Notes: a model not told the origin generated them from the letters alone. 64,000 nt of DNA from Lachnospiraceae bacterium UBA4364 (GCA_002393955.1 DGSK01000003.1:1-64000); one strand, 5' to 3'. Positions 1 to 7,156 are shown, counted from the stretch's first letter. A program made the numbers and translations.

Positions 1-10
1 TTGGTATAGA

Positions 11-50
11 AAAAGAGGCTGTCACCACTTTTAGTGCGACAGCCCCTTTT
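11..50 (+). terminator. Rho-independent terminator
   Basis: The stem GAGGCTGTC pairs with GACAGCCCC across a 14-base loop and is followed by a T run. It closes a transcription unit that lies left of the window and insulates the promoter-like element starting at position 51. The A run on the left side makes it potentially bidirectional. Confidence 0.75.
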
Positions 51-93
51 AGTTAAAAAAAGAATAGTTAGTCTATAAGTAAATGAAAGGAGG
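51..93 (+). promoter_or_regulatory. Promoter-like repeat element, copy 1
   Basis: AGTTAAAAAAAG is followed, 22 bases after the G of GTTAAA, by TATAAG and then AAATGAAAGGAGG. This is the most divergent copy of an element seen at least seven times at 51-21041, because the upstream AAAAC is missing. The spacing fits a -35 (GTTAAA) and -10 (TATAAG) pair with 16 bases between. It precedes the membrane protein at 159. Promoter function is inferred. Confidence 0.5.
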
Positions 94-158
94 CAGATCG
101 GTTAGCAATAACCATCAATGAAAATGTAAACTATATTGTGGAATGTGGAGGAAATACT

Positions 159-527
159 ATGACAACAACAAATCTTTATAAAAACTATACAGCAACGAGA
201 TATTCTGATGAGGCTGAATATATGGGGGATTACGGTGACTGCAATTTTTGCAAAGACAATACAAGCGATAATATTGCTCAGACATGTAAGAAAGCCACTA
301 TAGGTACTGTTATAGGGTGGGTGTTTGCAGTAGTTGGTGTGATATCTGCTATTGTGACCGGTCTTATTTTAATTGGGATAGTCCTTGCCGTGGTGGCATT
401 TATACTTGTTGGAAAATTTGTTTTCGATTTAGTATTGCCTGTAGTAGGAGGTGCGATTTCTATTTCAATCATTGTTGTGGTAGCTGCCTTGGCATTTCTG
501 ATAAAAATAGCCATTCCTTTTATTTAG
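159..527 (+). CDS. Small hydrophobic membrane protein, unknown function
   Basis: A 122-residue protein. The start ATG at 159 is preceded by GTGGAGGAAAT, a good ribosome site, so I prefer it to upstream in-frame codons. The first 45 residues are polar and contain a CNFC pair. From about residue 48 to the end the protein is almost continuously hydrophobic (Val, Ile, Gly, Ala) and should form two or three membrane helices, the last ending at the C terminus. No family is recognised. It lies downstream of the first promoter-like repeat and convergent with the WYL regulator at 540-1622, so it may belong to the same family of small membrane proteins as the cassettes that follow. Confidence 0.6.
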   Translation: MTTTNLYKNYTATRYSDEAEYMGDYGDCNFCKDNTSDNIAQTCKKATIGTVIGWVFAVVGVISAIVTGLILIGIVLAVVAFILVGKFVFDLVLPVVGGAISISIIVVVAALAFLIKIAIPFI

Positions 528-539
528 GATACAAGCTGC

Positions 540-1622
540 TTATTTATATTTATTTAATGCTTTTTCGTAAGTTTCCATAAAGCGTTTTCTTAAGTCTTGT
601 GGACTAATGATTTCTGCTTCCTTACCAAATGAAAAGAAGTAGTTAATTATCTGTTGTTGTGTGCAATTAAAGATATAAATATCATCTGTAGAAAGCTCAT
701 CTATTTTTTCGGGACGGGAGTAAAGTCTTGCCTGGTAGTTTTGTTTCCCTTTTTTAGATAGTCTTACAGCTATTTGTTCAGGTTTTCCGATAAGATATGC
801 AGGGGAATTATCGGAAAGTTGTTTTTTTATATTTTTTAATTCCTTTTGATTGAGGTGAAACTTTTGGTTAAGCATAGTTGGCATTTTTAGCCTTGCCATC
901 GAAAAAGAGGCGACTATTTTGGATGACTCATCTTCGCCTGTCTTTCTGGAGTAGCATACCAGGTATGATTGTGTATGAAATAAGTCAGGAAGTATTTTAT
1001 AGGGATAGACATAGAATAACTGTTCTTTTCCGTTTATTGGTGTCTTAATCTTTAATATTTTATTTTCTCGACATGCCTGCTCTACTATTTCGTAAACATC
1101 CTTTTTTATTATCCGCTCTCTCTCAATAAAGGGAAGCGAACAGTATTCTTTGATAATAGAACAAATATATTGTCCTGCATGGTTATAATATTTTTCTTCA
1201 GAACAATCCTCTGTGAGATATTCTATGTTTTTATTGTTAATACGATATGTGTGGGGGATTCCTGTGTATTTAGAAAAATCCTTTTGGGTGTCATCATTAT
1301 CTTGGGATATTTCTTTTTTTAAGTCATCTTCTTTTTCGGAAAGTAGTTTATCAATTAGATTTTTTTTGAGGGCAGGGTCTATATTTGAATTAGCGAAAAG
1401 CATTTCCAACTCTACTCTCCGTTGTTGTAATTGCAGAGAAATGGAGGATTTTGCTTCATCCTTGAAATTATCAAATACAGTATTGATGAATGCTGAATTA
1501 TTTTTTATACCAAACGTATTTATATCTTCGGACATAGTATAAAGTGCCTTTCTAGTCAAAGATATCCGGATCTTTTGCTGCTCGTTAATCAATGAATTGC
1601 CATTTTTATAAGTAAATCCCAT
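540..1622 (-). CDS. WYL-domain transcriptional regulator
   Basis: A 360-residue protein. The C-terminal part has the WYL-protein layout: a beta-rich core (residues about 185-290, with the FYVYPYKILP and SYLVCYSRKTG strands), followed by a WCX-like tail ending in FFSFGKEAEIISPQDLRKRF. The N-terminal 150 residues are alpha-helical and charged and replace the usual winged helix. WYL proteins bind nucleic acid or nucleotide ligands and often control CRISPR and other defence loci. A perfect GTTACC-N5-GGTAAC palindrome overlaps its own ribosome site (AAGGAGA), which suggests autoregulation. A fragment of a close paralogue survives at 6804-7085. It is divergent from cassette A. Family assignment is confident, target is not. 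Confidence 0.85.
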   Translation of the reverse strand: MGFTYKNGNSLINEQQKIRISLTRKALYTMSEDINTFGIKNNSAFINTVFDNFKDEAKSSISLQLQQRRVELEMLFANSNIDPALKKNLIDKLLSEKEDDLKKEISQDNDDTQKDFSKYTGIPHTYRINNKNIEYLTEDCSEEKYYNHAGQYICSIIKEYCSLPFIERERIIKKDVYEIVEQACRENKILKIKTPINGKEQLFYVYPYKILPDLFHTQSYLVCYSRKTGEDESSKIVASFSMARLKMPTMLNQKFHLNQKELKNIKKQLSDNSPAYLIGKPEQIAVRLSKKGKQNYQARLYSRPEKIDELSTDDIYIFNCTQQQIINYFFSFGKEAEIISPQDLRKRFMETYEKALNKYK

Positions 1623-1632
1623 ATTTCTCTCC

Positions 1633-1657
1633 TTATGTTACCCAAATGGTAACGTAA
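1633..1657. promoter_or_regulatory. Candidate WYL operator palindrome
   Basis: TTATGTTACC and GGTAACGTAA face each other across CAAAT, with 9 of 10 positions symmetric. The site overlaps the ribosome site of the divergent WYL gene. Related half-sites occur nearby: CGTAACATAA at 1691-1700, ACGTAA at 1662-1667 and TGTTACT around 1724-1730. A cluster of half-sites between a regulator and a divergent small-gene cassette is typical of an autoregulated operator. Binding itself is inference. Confidence 0.5.
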
Positions 1658-1816
1658 ATAGACGTAAAAAACAAGAAATAATACATAAAACGTAACATAA
1701 AAATAAAATTACTGTTCACTTGCTGTTACTATTTGAAGACGGTATAGTATAAATAAGTTCGGTAGTACAGCCGCTTCGAGGATCTCAAACAAATAGGTGA
1801 TGTAAAAAATTTTTCT

Positions 1817-1862
1817 AAAACAGTTAAAAATTGGCTTTCCAAATCCAAAAAGTAATAGAGAG
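1817..1862 (+). promoter_or_regulatory. Promoter-like repeat element, copy 2
   Basis: AAAACAGTTAAAAATTGG, then at a spacing of 23 the degenerate -10 equivalent CAAAAAG and TAATAGAGAGG. It precedes the 12-residue micro-ORF at 1891. In one frame this copy could also encode the end of a peptide (SKTVKNWLSKSKK), so a coding origin of the conserved block cannot be excluded. Confidence 0.5.
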
Positions 1863-1890
1863 GGCGGGATGATGAAAGGAGGTGAATAAA

Positions 1891-1929
1891 GTGGATTATG
1901 ATGGCACTACTATAGGAATATATAAGTAA
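1891..1929 (+). CDS. 12-residue micro-ORF MDYDGTTIGIYK
   Basis: A GTG start lies 7 bases after the near-perfect ribosome site AAAGGAGGTGA. A micro-ORF with the same length and nearly the same sequence (MDYDGSTIAICK, 7215-7253) occupies the same place in cassette B, between the promoter-like element and the glycine-zipper gene. Conservation of frame and length, with synonymous and conservative changes, argues that it is translated. It may be a leader peptide for the gene at 1987 or a functional micropeptide. Function unknown. Confidence 0.55.
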   Translation: MDYDGTTIGIYK

Positions 1930-1986
1930 ATGGTTTTATGTTTGGTGTCGTGGATTATGTGGTTTGTTTGAAAGGAGAATAAGCAT

Positions 1987-2196
1987 ATGAGTAGATTATT
2001 TGACAATGTAATAGCAGGTGCAACAGCAGGCGGTATTATCGGCGGAGCTATAGATGGATTAACTATTATGGGGACAGTTGCCGGAGGACCTGTGGGAGGT
2101 GTTGTAGTTACAGGAACAAAGACAGCGTTGGGAACTATTATTGGCGCGTCATTGGGGGTGGCTTTGACTGTTGTGGAAGAAATCGAAGAGTTATAA
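1987..2196 (+). CDS. Glycine-zipper membrane peptide (cassette A)
   Basis: 69 residues, with start ATG after GAAAGGAGAATAAGC. After a short amphipathic head (MSRLFDNV) the sequence is dense in GxxxG and Gly-Gly repeats, such as AGGIIGGAIDG and IIGASLGVAL, and ends with an acidic tail EEIEEL. The glycine spacing fits membrane-inserting, self-associating helices, as in class IIb bacteriocins, holin-like proteins or small membrane toxins. A paralogue lies at 7310-7519. It is the first full gene of cassette A. A toxin or pore role is an inference from composition and context; no family was identified. Confidence 0.7.
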   Translation: MSRLFDNVIAGATAGGIIGGAIDGLTIMGTVAGGPVGGVVVTGTKTALGTIIGASLGVALTVVEEIEEL

Positions 2197-2257
2197 CTAT
2201 TTTAAAGGCAATAGCATTGGATGAATATTAACGCAGATTGTGTGAGGAGGAATTGAT

Positions 2258-2494
2258 ATGGGTAGAAGAGGAAATAGTGAACTTACAATGGTAATACCGC
2301 AGTTAAACAAAAAGGAGGCATGTGCACTGAAAAATTCGTTAATCGAAGCTAAAAAAACTTATGCCCCTCATGCGAAGGCCAGTATTGTGATTGGAAAGAA
2401 GGAGAATTTCTGCAAAATTGTTCAAAAATGTAATCATCAACTTGATTTGCAAAAAACAGTTAAAAATAGAATGTGCAGATCTATAAGTAAATAG
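2258..2494 (+). CDS. Conserved beta-alpha-beta miniprotein (cassette A)
   Basis: 78 residues, start ATG after GAGGAATTGAT. The predicted layout is a beta strand (ELTMVIPQL), a helix rich in Lys and Ala, then a second strand (ASIVIGKK). It is almost identical over residues 3-66 to the 68-residue paralogue at 20789-20995 in cassette C. The last twelve residues here (TVKNRMCRSISK) are an extension that reads through promoter-like repeat copy 3. In cassette C a stop codon ends the protein before that element. Function unknown. Confidence 0.7.
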   Translation: MGRRGNSELTMVIPQLNKKEACALKNSLIEAKKTYAPHAKASIVIGKKENFCKIVQKCNHQLDLQKTVKNRMCRSISK

Positions 2495-2502
2495 AAAGGG
2501 GG
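2453..2502 (+). promoter_or_regulatory. Promoter-like repeat element, copy 3
   Basis: AAACAGTTAAAAATAG, TATAAG at spacing 23, then TAAATAGAAAGGGGG. It overlaps the 3' end of the gene at 2258 and precedes the fused gene at 2513. The equivalent element in cassette C (copy 7) precedes the intact 22-residue membrane peptide. Confidence 0.55.
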
Positions 2503-2512
2503 TGACAAACAC

Positions 2513-2674
2513 ATGGATTCTAAAACAAAAATAATGGTATTGGTAGTGCTGGCCGCCTCTCAAGTTCTTGTTGGATGGATTCCAGGTATAGGCAATGCTG
2601 TTAACGCATCAACAGCAGCTGCTTTGACAGAAGGAATAGGCTGGGCCATGGCGAATGAATTTTCAAAGTACTGA
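2513..2674 (+). CDS. Chimeric ORF: membrane-peptide head fused to a DUF697-like tail
   Basis: 53 residues. Residues 1-14 (MDSKTKIMVLVVLA) match the start of the 22-residue membrane peptide at 21051. Residues 15-53 (from ASQVLVGWIPGIGN to the end) match the last 39 residues of the DUF697-like protein at 21539-21907. The simplest reading is an in-frame deletion in cassette A that removed most of the DUF697-like gene and the two small genes before it, which cassette C retains. The ribosome site AAAGGGGGTG is intact, so the fusion could be translated. Whether it is functional is unknown. Confidence 0.65.
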   Translation: MDSKTKIMVLVVLAASQVLVGWIPGIGNAVNASTAAALTEGIGWAMANEFSKY

Positions 2675-2690
2675 AGTTTTGGGAAGTGAT

Positions 2691-2894
2691 ATGGACGTAA
2701 GCAGATGGAAAAAATCAGATGGATTAAGAGCAGGTACGGAGGAAGTTAGACTTAAAAATCGTTACTCAAATCCATATGACGGAAAGAAGGGATTCGGGTA
2801 TTGTGGCTTTTGTGGAAGGAGAATGCCCAACATGTTGCTTTATGGTGGACAGTTTGGAAAAAGGTGTAGTAATTGTTTTGGAAAAGTTCGATAG
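2691..2894 (+). CDS. Cys-rich putative zinc-binding small protein (cassette A)
   Basis: 67 residues from the ATG at 2691, preceded by GGGAAGTGAT; an upstream in-frame ATG at 2655 lies inside the previous gene. The C-terminal half carries FGYCGFCGRR and RCSNCFG, that is two CxxC pairs 20 residues apart, a typical zinc-ribbon arrangement. The paralogue at 21931-22182 keeps both pairs. It is followed within 12 bases by the HNH gene in both cassettes, so the two proteins may work together. Function unknown. Confidence 0.65.
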   Translation: MDVSRWKKSDGLRAGTEEVRLKNRYSNPYDGKKGFGYCGFCGRRMPNMLLYGGQFGKRCSNCFGKVR

Positions 2895-2906
2895 GTGGAA
2901 TGTGTT

Positions 2907-3125
2907 ATGTCAAAAAGAAGTTCAGCTCATACTAATGCACAGCGTCAGGGACGCATGAGAGATTACGGAACATGTCAGCTTTGTGGCAGTAAAAATCATC
3001 CGGAGGGGCATCATGCTATGGATTATCAGTTCGGTGGTTTGCCCAAGGTAAGTAACATTGTGACCCTGTGTCGTGACTGTCATAAAAAGGTTCACAGAGG
3101 GGAGGTGGATATTAAGGTTTTGTAA
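2907..3125 (+). CDS. Small HNH-type protein (cassette A)
   Basis: 72 residues, from ATG after GGTGGAATGTGTT. The sequence holds CQLCGSKNHPEGHHAMDY followed by NIVTLCRDCHKKVH. The four cysteines (CxxC and CxxC), the HH pair and the CH...H end match the HNH (McrA-like) metal-finger nuclease pattern, here without any partner domain. Two more copies occur, at 7810-8016 and 22194-22412. HNH domains nick or cut DNA; the substrate is unknown. Being the last gene of each cassette, it is the most conserved shared component and a plausible effector. Confidence 0.8.
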   Translation: MSKRSSAHTNAQRQGRMRDYGTCQLCGSKNHPEGHHAMDYQFGGLPKVSNIVTLCRDCHKKVHRGEVDIKVL

Positions 3126-3203
3126 GAACCAAGTATTATATTTATATCTATAGGCTACAAATTAATCAGAATGTGAAAGCAGTCAGAAAGAGAGGTAATC
3201 GAC

Positions 3204-3625
3204 ATGTCGGGTAATAAAAAGTCAAAAAATTACAGAGTGCTTGACATATATCATCGTCTTTGTGAAGGCCATACTGTCATTAAGTCTGCCGAAGCGATTA
3301 CCCATGGAGTAGATGAAAGATCAATACAACGGGATATAGATGATATAAGGGATTTCTTAGACGAACAGCATATAACAAAAGGTGACGGACGTGAGGTTAT
3401 GTATGATCGTGTGCGTAAGGGCTATGTAATGCTTGGTGATGAACCATCTATGATGACTAATGGTGAAATTATGGTGATGAGTGCATAATTGAAGCAGAGG
3501 TGTACGGAAAAGGTGTCCTAATATGGCTTTTGAGTCAGGGAAGTAAGGTGGAGTTACTGGAACCTGAATGTATGCGTAATGAAATTAAACAGATTATCAG
3601 TGAAATGAACAAATTATATGCGTAA
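3204..3625 (+). pseudogene. WYL regulator with its core deleted
   Basis: The first open frame (3204-3488) is a 94-residue helix-turn-helix head of the YafY/WYL type, ending NGEIMVMSA. From 3488 another frame resumes with IEAEVYGKGVLIWLLSQG and ends EMNKLYA at 3625, which is the C-terminal WCX-type end of the same family. About 200 residues that should form the WYL core are missing at the junction, and the two parts are out of frame. The head alone could still be translated, as it has an intact ribosome site AAAGAGAGGTAATCGAC. This copy belongs to a different WYL subfamily from the gene at 540-1622. Confidence 0.75.
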
Positions 3626-3667
3626 GTTGGATATGGATTTTTTATAAATGAAAGAGAGGTTGATAAG

Positions 3668-3847
3668 ATGACTTTTGTAGCAAATTGGAAAAAATGTTCC
3701 AGGTGTCATAAGATGTATTCTTTGAATCCGGATGTGGGTGTTTACAGTTGCCCATGGTGCGGAAAGGGGAAAAATATTTTGAGTGTAATAAAGAAAAGAA
3801 CTGGCATGTATCCGGGAATTATACATGAAGAAAAATTGAGACATTGA
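3668..3847 (+). CDS. Small zinc-ribbon protein
   Basis: 59 residues, starting at ATG 3668 after AAAGAGAGGTTGATAAG. It has KCSRCHKMY and SCPWCGKG, two CxxC pairs about 19 residues apart, followed by a basic tail. It resembles zinc-ribbon fragments common in accessory regions of Clostridia. It follows the broken WYL gene directly. Function unknown; it was too short to be obvious as a gene, but its codon usage and ribosome site support it. Confidence 0.5.
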   Translation: MTFVANWKKCSRCHKMYSLNPDVGVYSCPWCGKGKNILSVIKKRTGMYPGIIHEEKLRH

Positions 3848-3865
3848 AAGTACTTGGAGTAATAT

Positions 3866-3897
3866 GAAAAGCAGGTGGCCACGGCCGCCTGCTTTGA
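3866..3897. terminator. Bidirectional terminator-like hairpin
   Basis: AAAAGCAGG pairs with CCTGCTTT, with further pairing of GGCC inside the loop. It lies between the convergent zinc-ribbon gene and the transposase remnant. The T runs are short, so terminator strength is uncertain. Confidence 0.45.
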
Positions 3898-3902
3898 ACG
3901 GG

Positions 3903-4690
3903 TTATTTTGTAGCCATGGTTTTCAGCTTGGCCGCATAATAGCTGTGCTTGTCACTGGGAACTCCGAGTGCAGACAGCGCTCTCTCAATGCTGAAACCCT
4001 CGTTGCGGATAAGATTTTTGACATGGTTGATGGTTTCATAGTCGGTGGTTTCTTCTTTTACCCTTGCAGTAGTTTCATCTATTATCTCTTTTTTCCATGT
4101 TCTCACAGCGGTACACATATCGTAGTCACTCCCTTCTGTGTTTCTGATAGCTGACCTGTTCTTCCACAGGGACGGTGTATTGATCATTACGGATATTGCC
4201 TCCAGAGTTTCTTCGTCAACATGTCTGAAGATTTCATTTTCCTGAATGGCTTCAAGGCCGGCCTCTTTGTGTTTTATACTGATAGCCTCTAACAGTTTTC
4301 TGAGCTCTGTGTGAAAAGGATCGAAATCATCGATTTCGTTCACACACACCAGATGAGGCCTGTAGTCCTGAAATATTTCGCTCATGCCGTCAGCATCGCT
4401 TCAGAAATCCATCATATCCTTAAGGCTTCTCGGACCATCCCACCTCTTTTCTCCATGATACAACCAAAGTACATGCACAGGCAAGAGTTTATCATCTTTA
4501 CGCAACCCACTGAAGCGCTCAGAGTAGCTAGCATAATCCTTTGCCTTGTCATGTTCTCTTTTTATGATCTGGCACTGTTTTTTGTAGCGGGCTGTCATGT
4601 AGCCTAAGTCTCGTGCAGGTAGTATATAGCTGATGGTTTTGATGCATCTTTCGCTGTCTTGGCTTTTCTTAGACCGAGGTCATGACTTAT
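3903..4690 (-). pseudogene. Broken PD-(D/E)XK (Rpn-type) transposase family protein
   Basis: Reading on the minus strand, an open frame runs from about 4690 through ISYILPARDLGYMTARYKKQ and LLPVHVLWLYHGEKRWDG to KDMMDF. An in-frame TGA at 4401-4403 stops it, and the same frame then continues for another 160 residues to 3903. The pattern matches the intact relative at 22465-23424 (LVLYFGYNKHWDKAKTLHEAL). The N terminus with the nuclease core start is not recognisable. The gene is therefore truncated at its 5' end and carries a nonsense codon. It marks the left side of the mosaic region, as the intact copy marks the right. Confidence 0.8.
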
Positions 4691-4699
4691 ATTTAATGA

Positions 4700-5144
4700 T
4701 GAAATATAGCATTTGTGGTATGAGTGTTACGGATTGTGAGAAAAATATATGAGGAATATTTTCATAAAAATTTATCTGAAAATACAGTAAAAAAACTGTT
4801 AATGGCCTGTAGATCATCGGGGCTTAGGAAATAATAAAGATGTATGTTTTAAATATTAACATAGCTGATGTGCTAATGCCGCAAATGAAATTTGTCGTGG
4901 GGTAAACTTAAATTGTAAATATGATGTATGTGTGCTATTATGAATGCGAGGTTATACTCAATGCAGTTTGGTAACTGAATATAGAAATGTAACAATTTTG
5001 TAACAAAAGAGCACAAAGGAATGACGAATTGTGAACAAAATATGAACAAAGGCCTATATTAAGTACAAAACGAAGAAGTATATACAATTAAGTTGAAAAT
5101 AAATGCTTAAATCCATCTACAGTAGGGTGTTCCAGGGGCCTACC
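4700..5144 (+). promoter_or_regulatory. AT-rich non-coding region, probable CRISPR leader
   Basis: About 445 bases without a credible gene. The last 250 bases before the first repeat are very AT-rich, with GTAACAATTTTGTAACAAAAG and two GAACAAAATATGAACAAAG-like direct repeats. The region lies on the side opposite the degenerate terminal repeats, which is where a leader with the array promoter is expected. No single -35/-10 pair stands out. Confidence 0.5.
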
Positions 5145-6147
5145 GTAGAAAAGGGATGAAGCCCGATTAGGGCATTGACACGTGTTATTACCTTCGTTTA
5201 TTGCTTTTTCCTCGCTTGGCGGTAGAAAAGGGATGAAGCCCGATTAGGGCATTGACACAATATTATTTTGCTTACGTCCCAAACTTAGGACACCGTAGAA
5301 AAGGGATGAAGCCCGATTAGGGCATTGACACATTTCATATGCTGCTGCCATTTCTGCTATTGTCATCGTAGAAAAGGGATGAAGCCCGATTAGGGCATTG
5401 ACACTAATTAAATCCTCTCTTTCTTTGTTAATTGTGTTTGTGGTAGAAAAGGGATGAAGCCCGATTAGGGCATTGACACACCACATAAGCCGAATATAAA
5501 CCCGATCCTATTGATAGTAGAAAAGGGATGAAGCCCGATTAGGGCATTGACACAATATTCCTGTAATGATTCCGCCTGTTGCTAATCTGCGTAGAAAAGG
5601 GATGAAGCCCGATTAGGGCATTGACACACTGTCGCCCATATTGCTGGGGTTTTCATTTCTATAGTAGAAAAGGGATGAAGCCCGATTAGGGCATTGACAC
5701 GCTAATGCTGTTGTCATTCCTAATGCCCAACTACCAAAGTAGAAAAGGGATGAAGCCCGATTAGGGCATTGACACAGCCATTCGCCTCCTTCTCTAAGCC
5801 AGTCTATTAGTAGAAAAGGGATGAAGCCCGATTAGGGCATTGACACAGATATAAGTAAACAAATTACAAAAGATACTACTGTATAAAGTAGAAAAGGGAT
5901 GAAGCCCGATTAGGGCATTGACACATCTCAGGTTCAGGATCTTTAATGCAAGATTTATCTTGTAGAAAAGGGATGAAGCCCGATTAGGGCATTGACACAG
6001 ATAAATTCTTTTGTCATCTCTGACTCCTTTTCTGTGGTAGAAAAGGGATGAAGCCCGATTAGGGCATTGAAACCTGTATCATCGTTTATTTCGCCAGAAA
6101 GAAAGACTATATAGAAAAAGGAAGAAACCCGGCTAGGGTATTGACTG
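5145..6147 (+). CRISPR. CRISPR array, 14 repeats and 13 spacers
   Basis: The repeat is 37 bases, starting GTAGAAAAGGGATGAAG and ending GGGCATTGACAC. Twelve copies are identical, starting at 5145, 5222, 5295, 5368, 5443, 5517, 5591, 5664, 5739, 5810, 5888 and 5962. The copy at 6037-6073 differs at one base and ends ATTGAAAC; the copy at 6111-6147 is strongly degenerate. Spacers are 34-41 bases. Decay at the high-coordinate end and the ATTGAAAC-type 8-base end indicate transcription on the plus strand with the leader on the left. The repeat type and the nearby Cas6 and Cas10 genes fit a type III system. I saw no spacer matching this window by eye. Confidence 0.97.
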
Positions 6148-6238
6148 TGTCCAAGAAAATGAGTCACTTTTGCGTGGCTCACTTTTATTTGCAATAAGCA
6201 TTCTCCATATACGTGAAAAGGCTGTTTAGGTCAATAAT

Positions 6239-6272
6239 AAAAAACGTCTGTAGAAAATACAGGCGTTTTTAT
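6239..6272 (+). terminator. Terminator downstream of the CRISPR array
   Basis: AAAAAACGTCTGTA pairs with TACAGGCGTTTTT over a GAAAA loop and is followed by an ATTTTT run. It probably ends the array transcript about 90 bases after the degenerate repeat. Confidence 0.75.
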
Positions 6273-6301
6273 TTTTCAAAAATAGACGGAGGATGTGAAA
6301 A

Positions 6302-6658
6302 ATGATAATTACAAAGAATTACCGATTACGTGAGTGGAGCGGAGGCATTATGCTGGTTGAACCAGATTCTTATGGAAACTGTCCGGACTGTGGATCAAGA
6401 GAACTTAAATATAGGGATTATTGCTACAGAATCTGTAAAGAAATAGATGCTGATGCAAAGTCTTATTTCATCATCAGTGTTAAATGTGAGTATTGCGGAA
6501 GACTACATAGGATATTGTCTGACTTTATGCGGGCATATGGACAGTATTCGTCAAAGGCGGTGCGTGATGTTGTCGCTGGTGAAGTGAGTAATGATGACGT
6601 GATTGAATATCCATGTCAAATTACAATGAATCGTTGGAAGAATAAAAGCAACGAATAA
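6302..6658 (+). CDS. DUF6431-like zinc-finger protein
   Basis: 118 residues, start ATG after GGAGGATGTGAAAA. It contains CPDCGSRELKYRD, VKCEYCGRLHRILSDFMRAYGQYSSK and a C-terminal tryptophan-containing end. Two CxxC pairs and the motif CGRLHR followed by a helix resemble the DUF6431 family, short zinc-finger proteins found beside transposase and phage-derived genes in Firmicutes. It stands alone between the array and a WYL remnant. The family name is from memory and only moderately sure. Confidence 0.5.
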   Translation: MIITKNYRLREWSGGIMLVEPDSYGNCPDCGSRELKYRDYCYRICKEIDADAKSYFIISVKCEYCGRLHRILSDFMRAYGQYSSKAVRDVVAGEVSNDDVIEYPCQITMNRWKNKSNE

Positions 6659-6803
6659 ACTTGCACCGACTTTGTTTTGCACAGTGTTTGTTTAAATCAT
6701 ATTATGGAGAAAAGCGGCAAATACGCGTGCATTGGAGGCTCGGTATATGAATAAAGAACTACAAAAAAAGACGGATCAGTGGATGCAGTTAGAACGCAAA
6801 ACC

Positions 6804-7085
6804 TTAGGTAGTGTATTTCTTCAGTGCATTATCGTATGTTTTTATGAAACGCTCTCGCAGTTCTTTGGGGCTTAGGATTTCAACGTCTTCACCAAAAGGG
6901 AAGAAATAGTTAAAAATCTGATATTGTGTACAGTTAAATTCGAAGATATCATCAGCAGACTTTATTATATCGGGACGCATAAAAAGTTTCTTCTGATAGG
7001 TCTGCTTTCCTTTGGGTGTTAGTCTGACTTTTATCGTTTCGGTCTTTCCGGTGAGATATGCGGGAATTATGGCTTTATCATATGT
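6804..7085 (-). pseudogene. 3' remnant of a WYL-domain regulator
   Basis: The minus-strand translation gives about 90 residues, from PAYLTGK through IFEFNCTQYQIFNYFFPFG to LRERFIKTYDNALKKYTT. This matches the last 90 residues of the intact WYL gene at 540-1622 (IFNCTQQQIINYFFSFG). Nothing of the N-terminal 270 residues remains; the homology breaks off near 7085, shortly before promoter-like repeat copy 4. The intact gene has the same position relative to cassette A, so cassette B was duplicated together with its WYL gene and then truncated. Confidence 0.85.
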
Positions 7086-7156
7086 ATAAAGACAACGTCT
7101 TGATCAGTTTTAAGCAACTCGAATAAATTCAGTTATTAAGCATCAGAAATTATTTC

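Noticed and set aside
2339..2563. Minus-strand frame opposite cassette A encoding a Cys/His/Phe-rich peptide.
   Set aside because: Antisense shadow of the conserved miniprotein gene, without ribosome site or homologue in cassette C.
5244..6194. Minus-strand open frames across the CRISPR array encoding repeated CPNRASSLFY- or NALIGLHPFST-like peptides.
   Set aside because: They are translations of the 37-base CRISPR repeat in reverse and have no independent support.
6747..6875. Short open frame starting MNKELQKKTDQWMQLERKT after TTGGAGG, running into the antisense of the WYL remnant.
   Set aside because: The first 20 residues could be the head of a real gene truncated by the WYL fragment, but the rest is antisense to recognisable WYL coding sequence and no family could be named.
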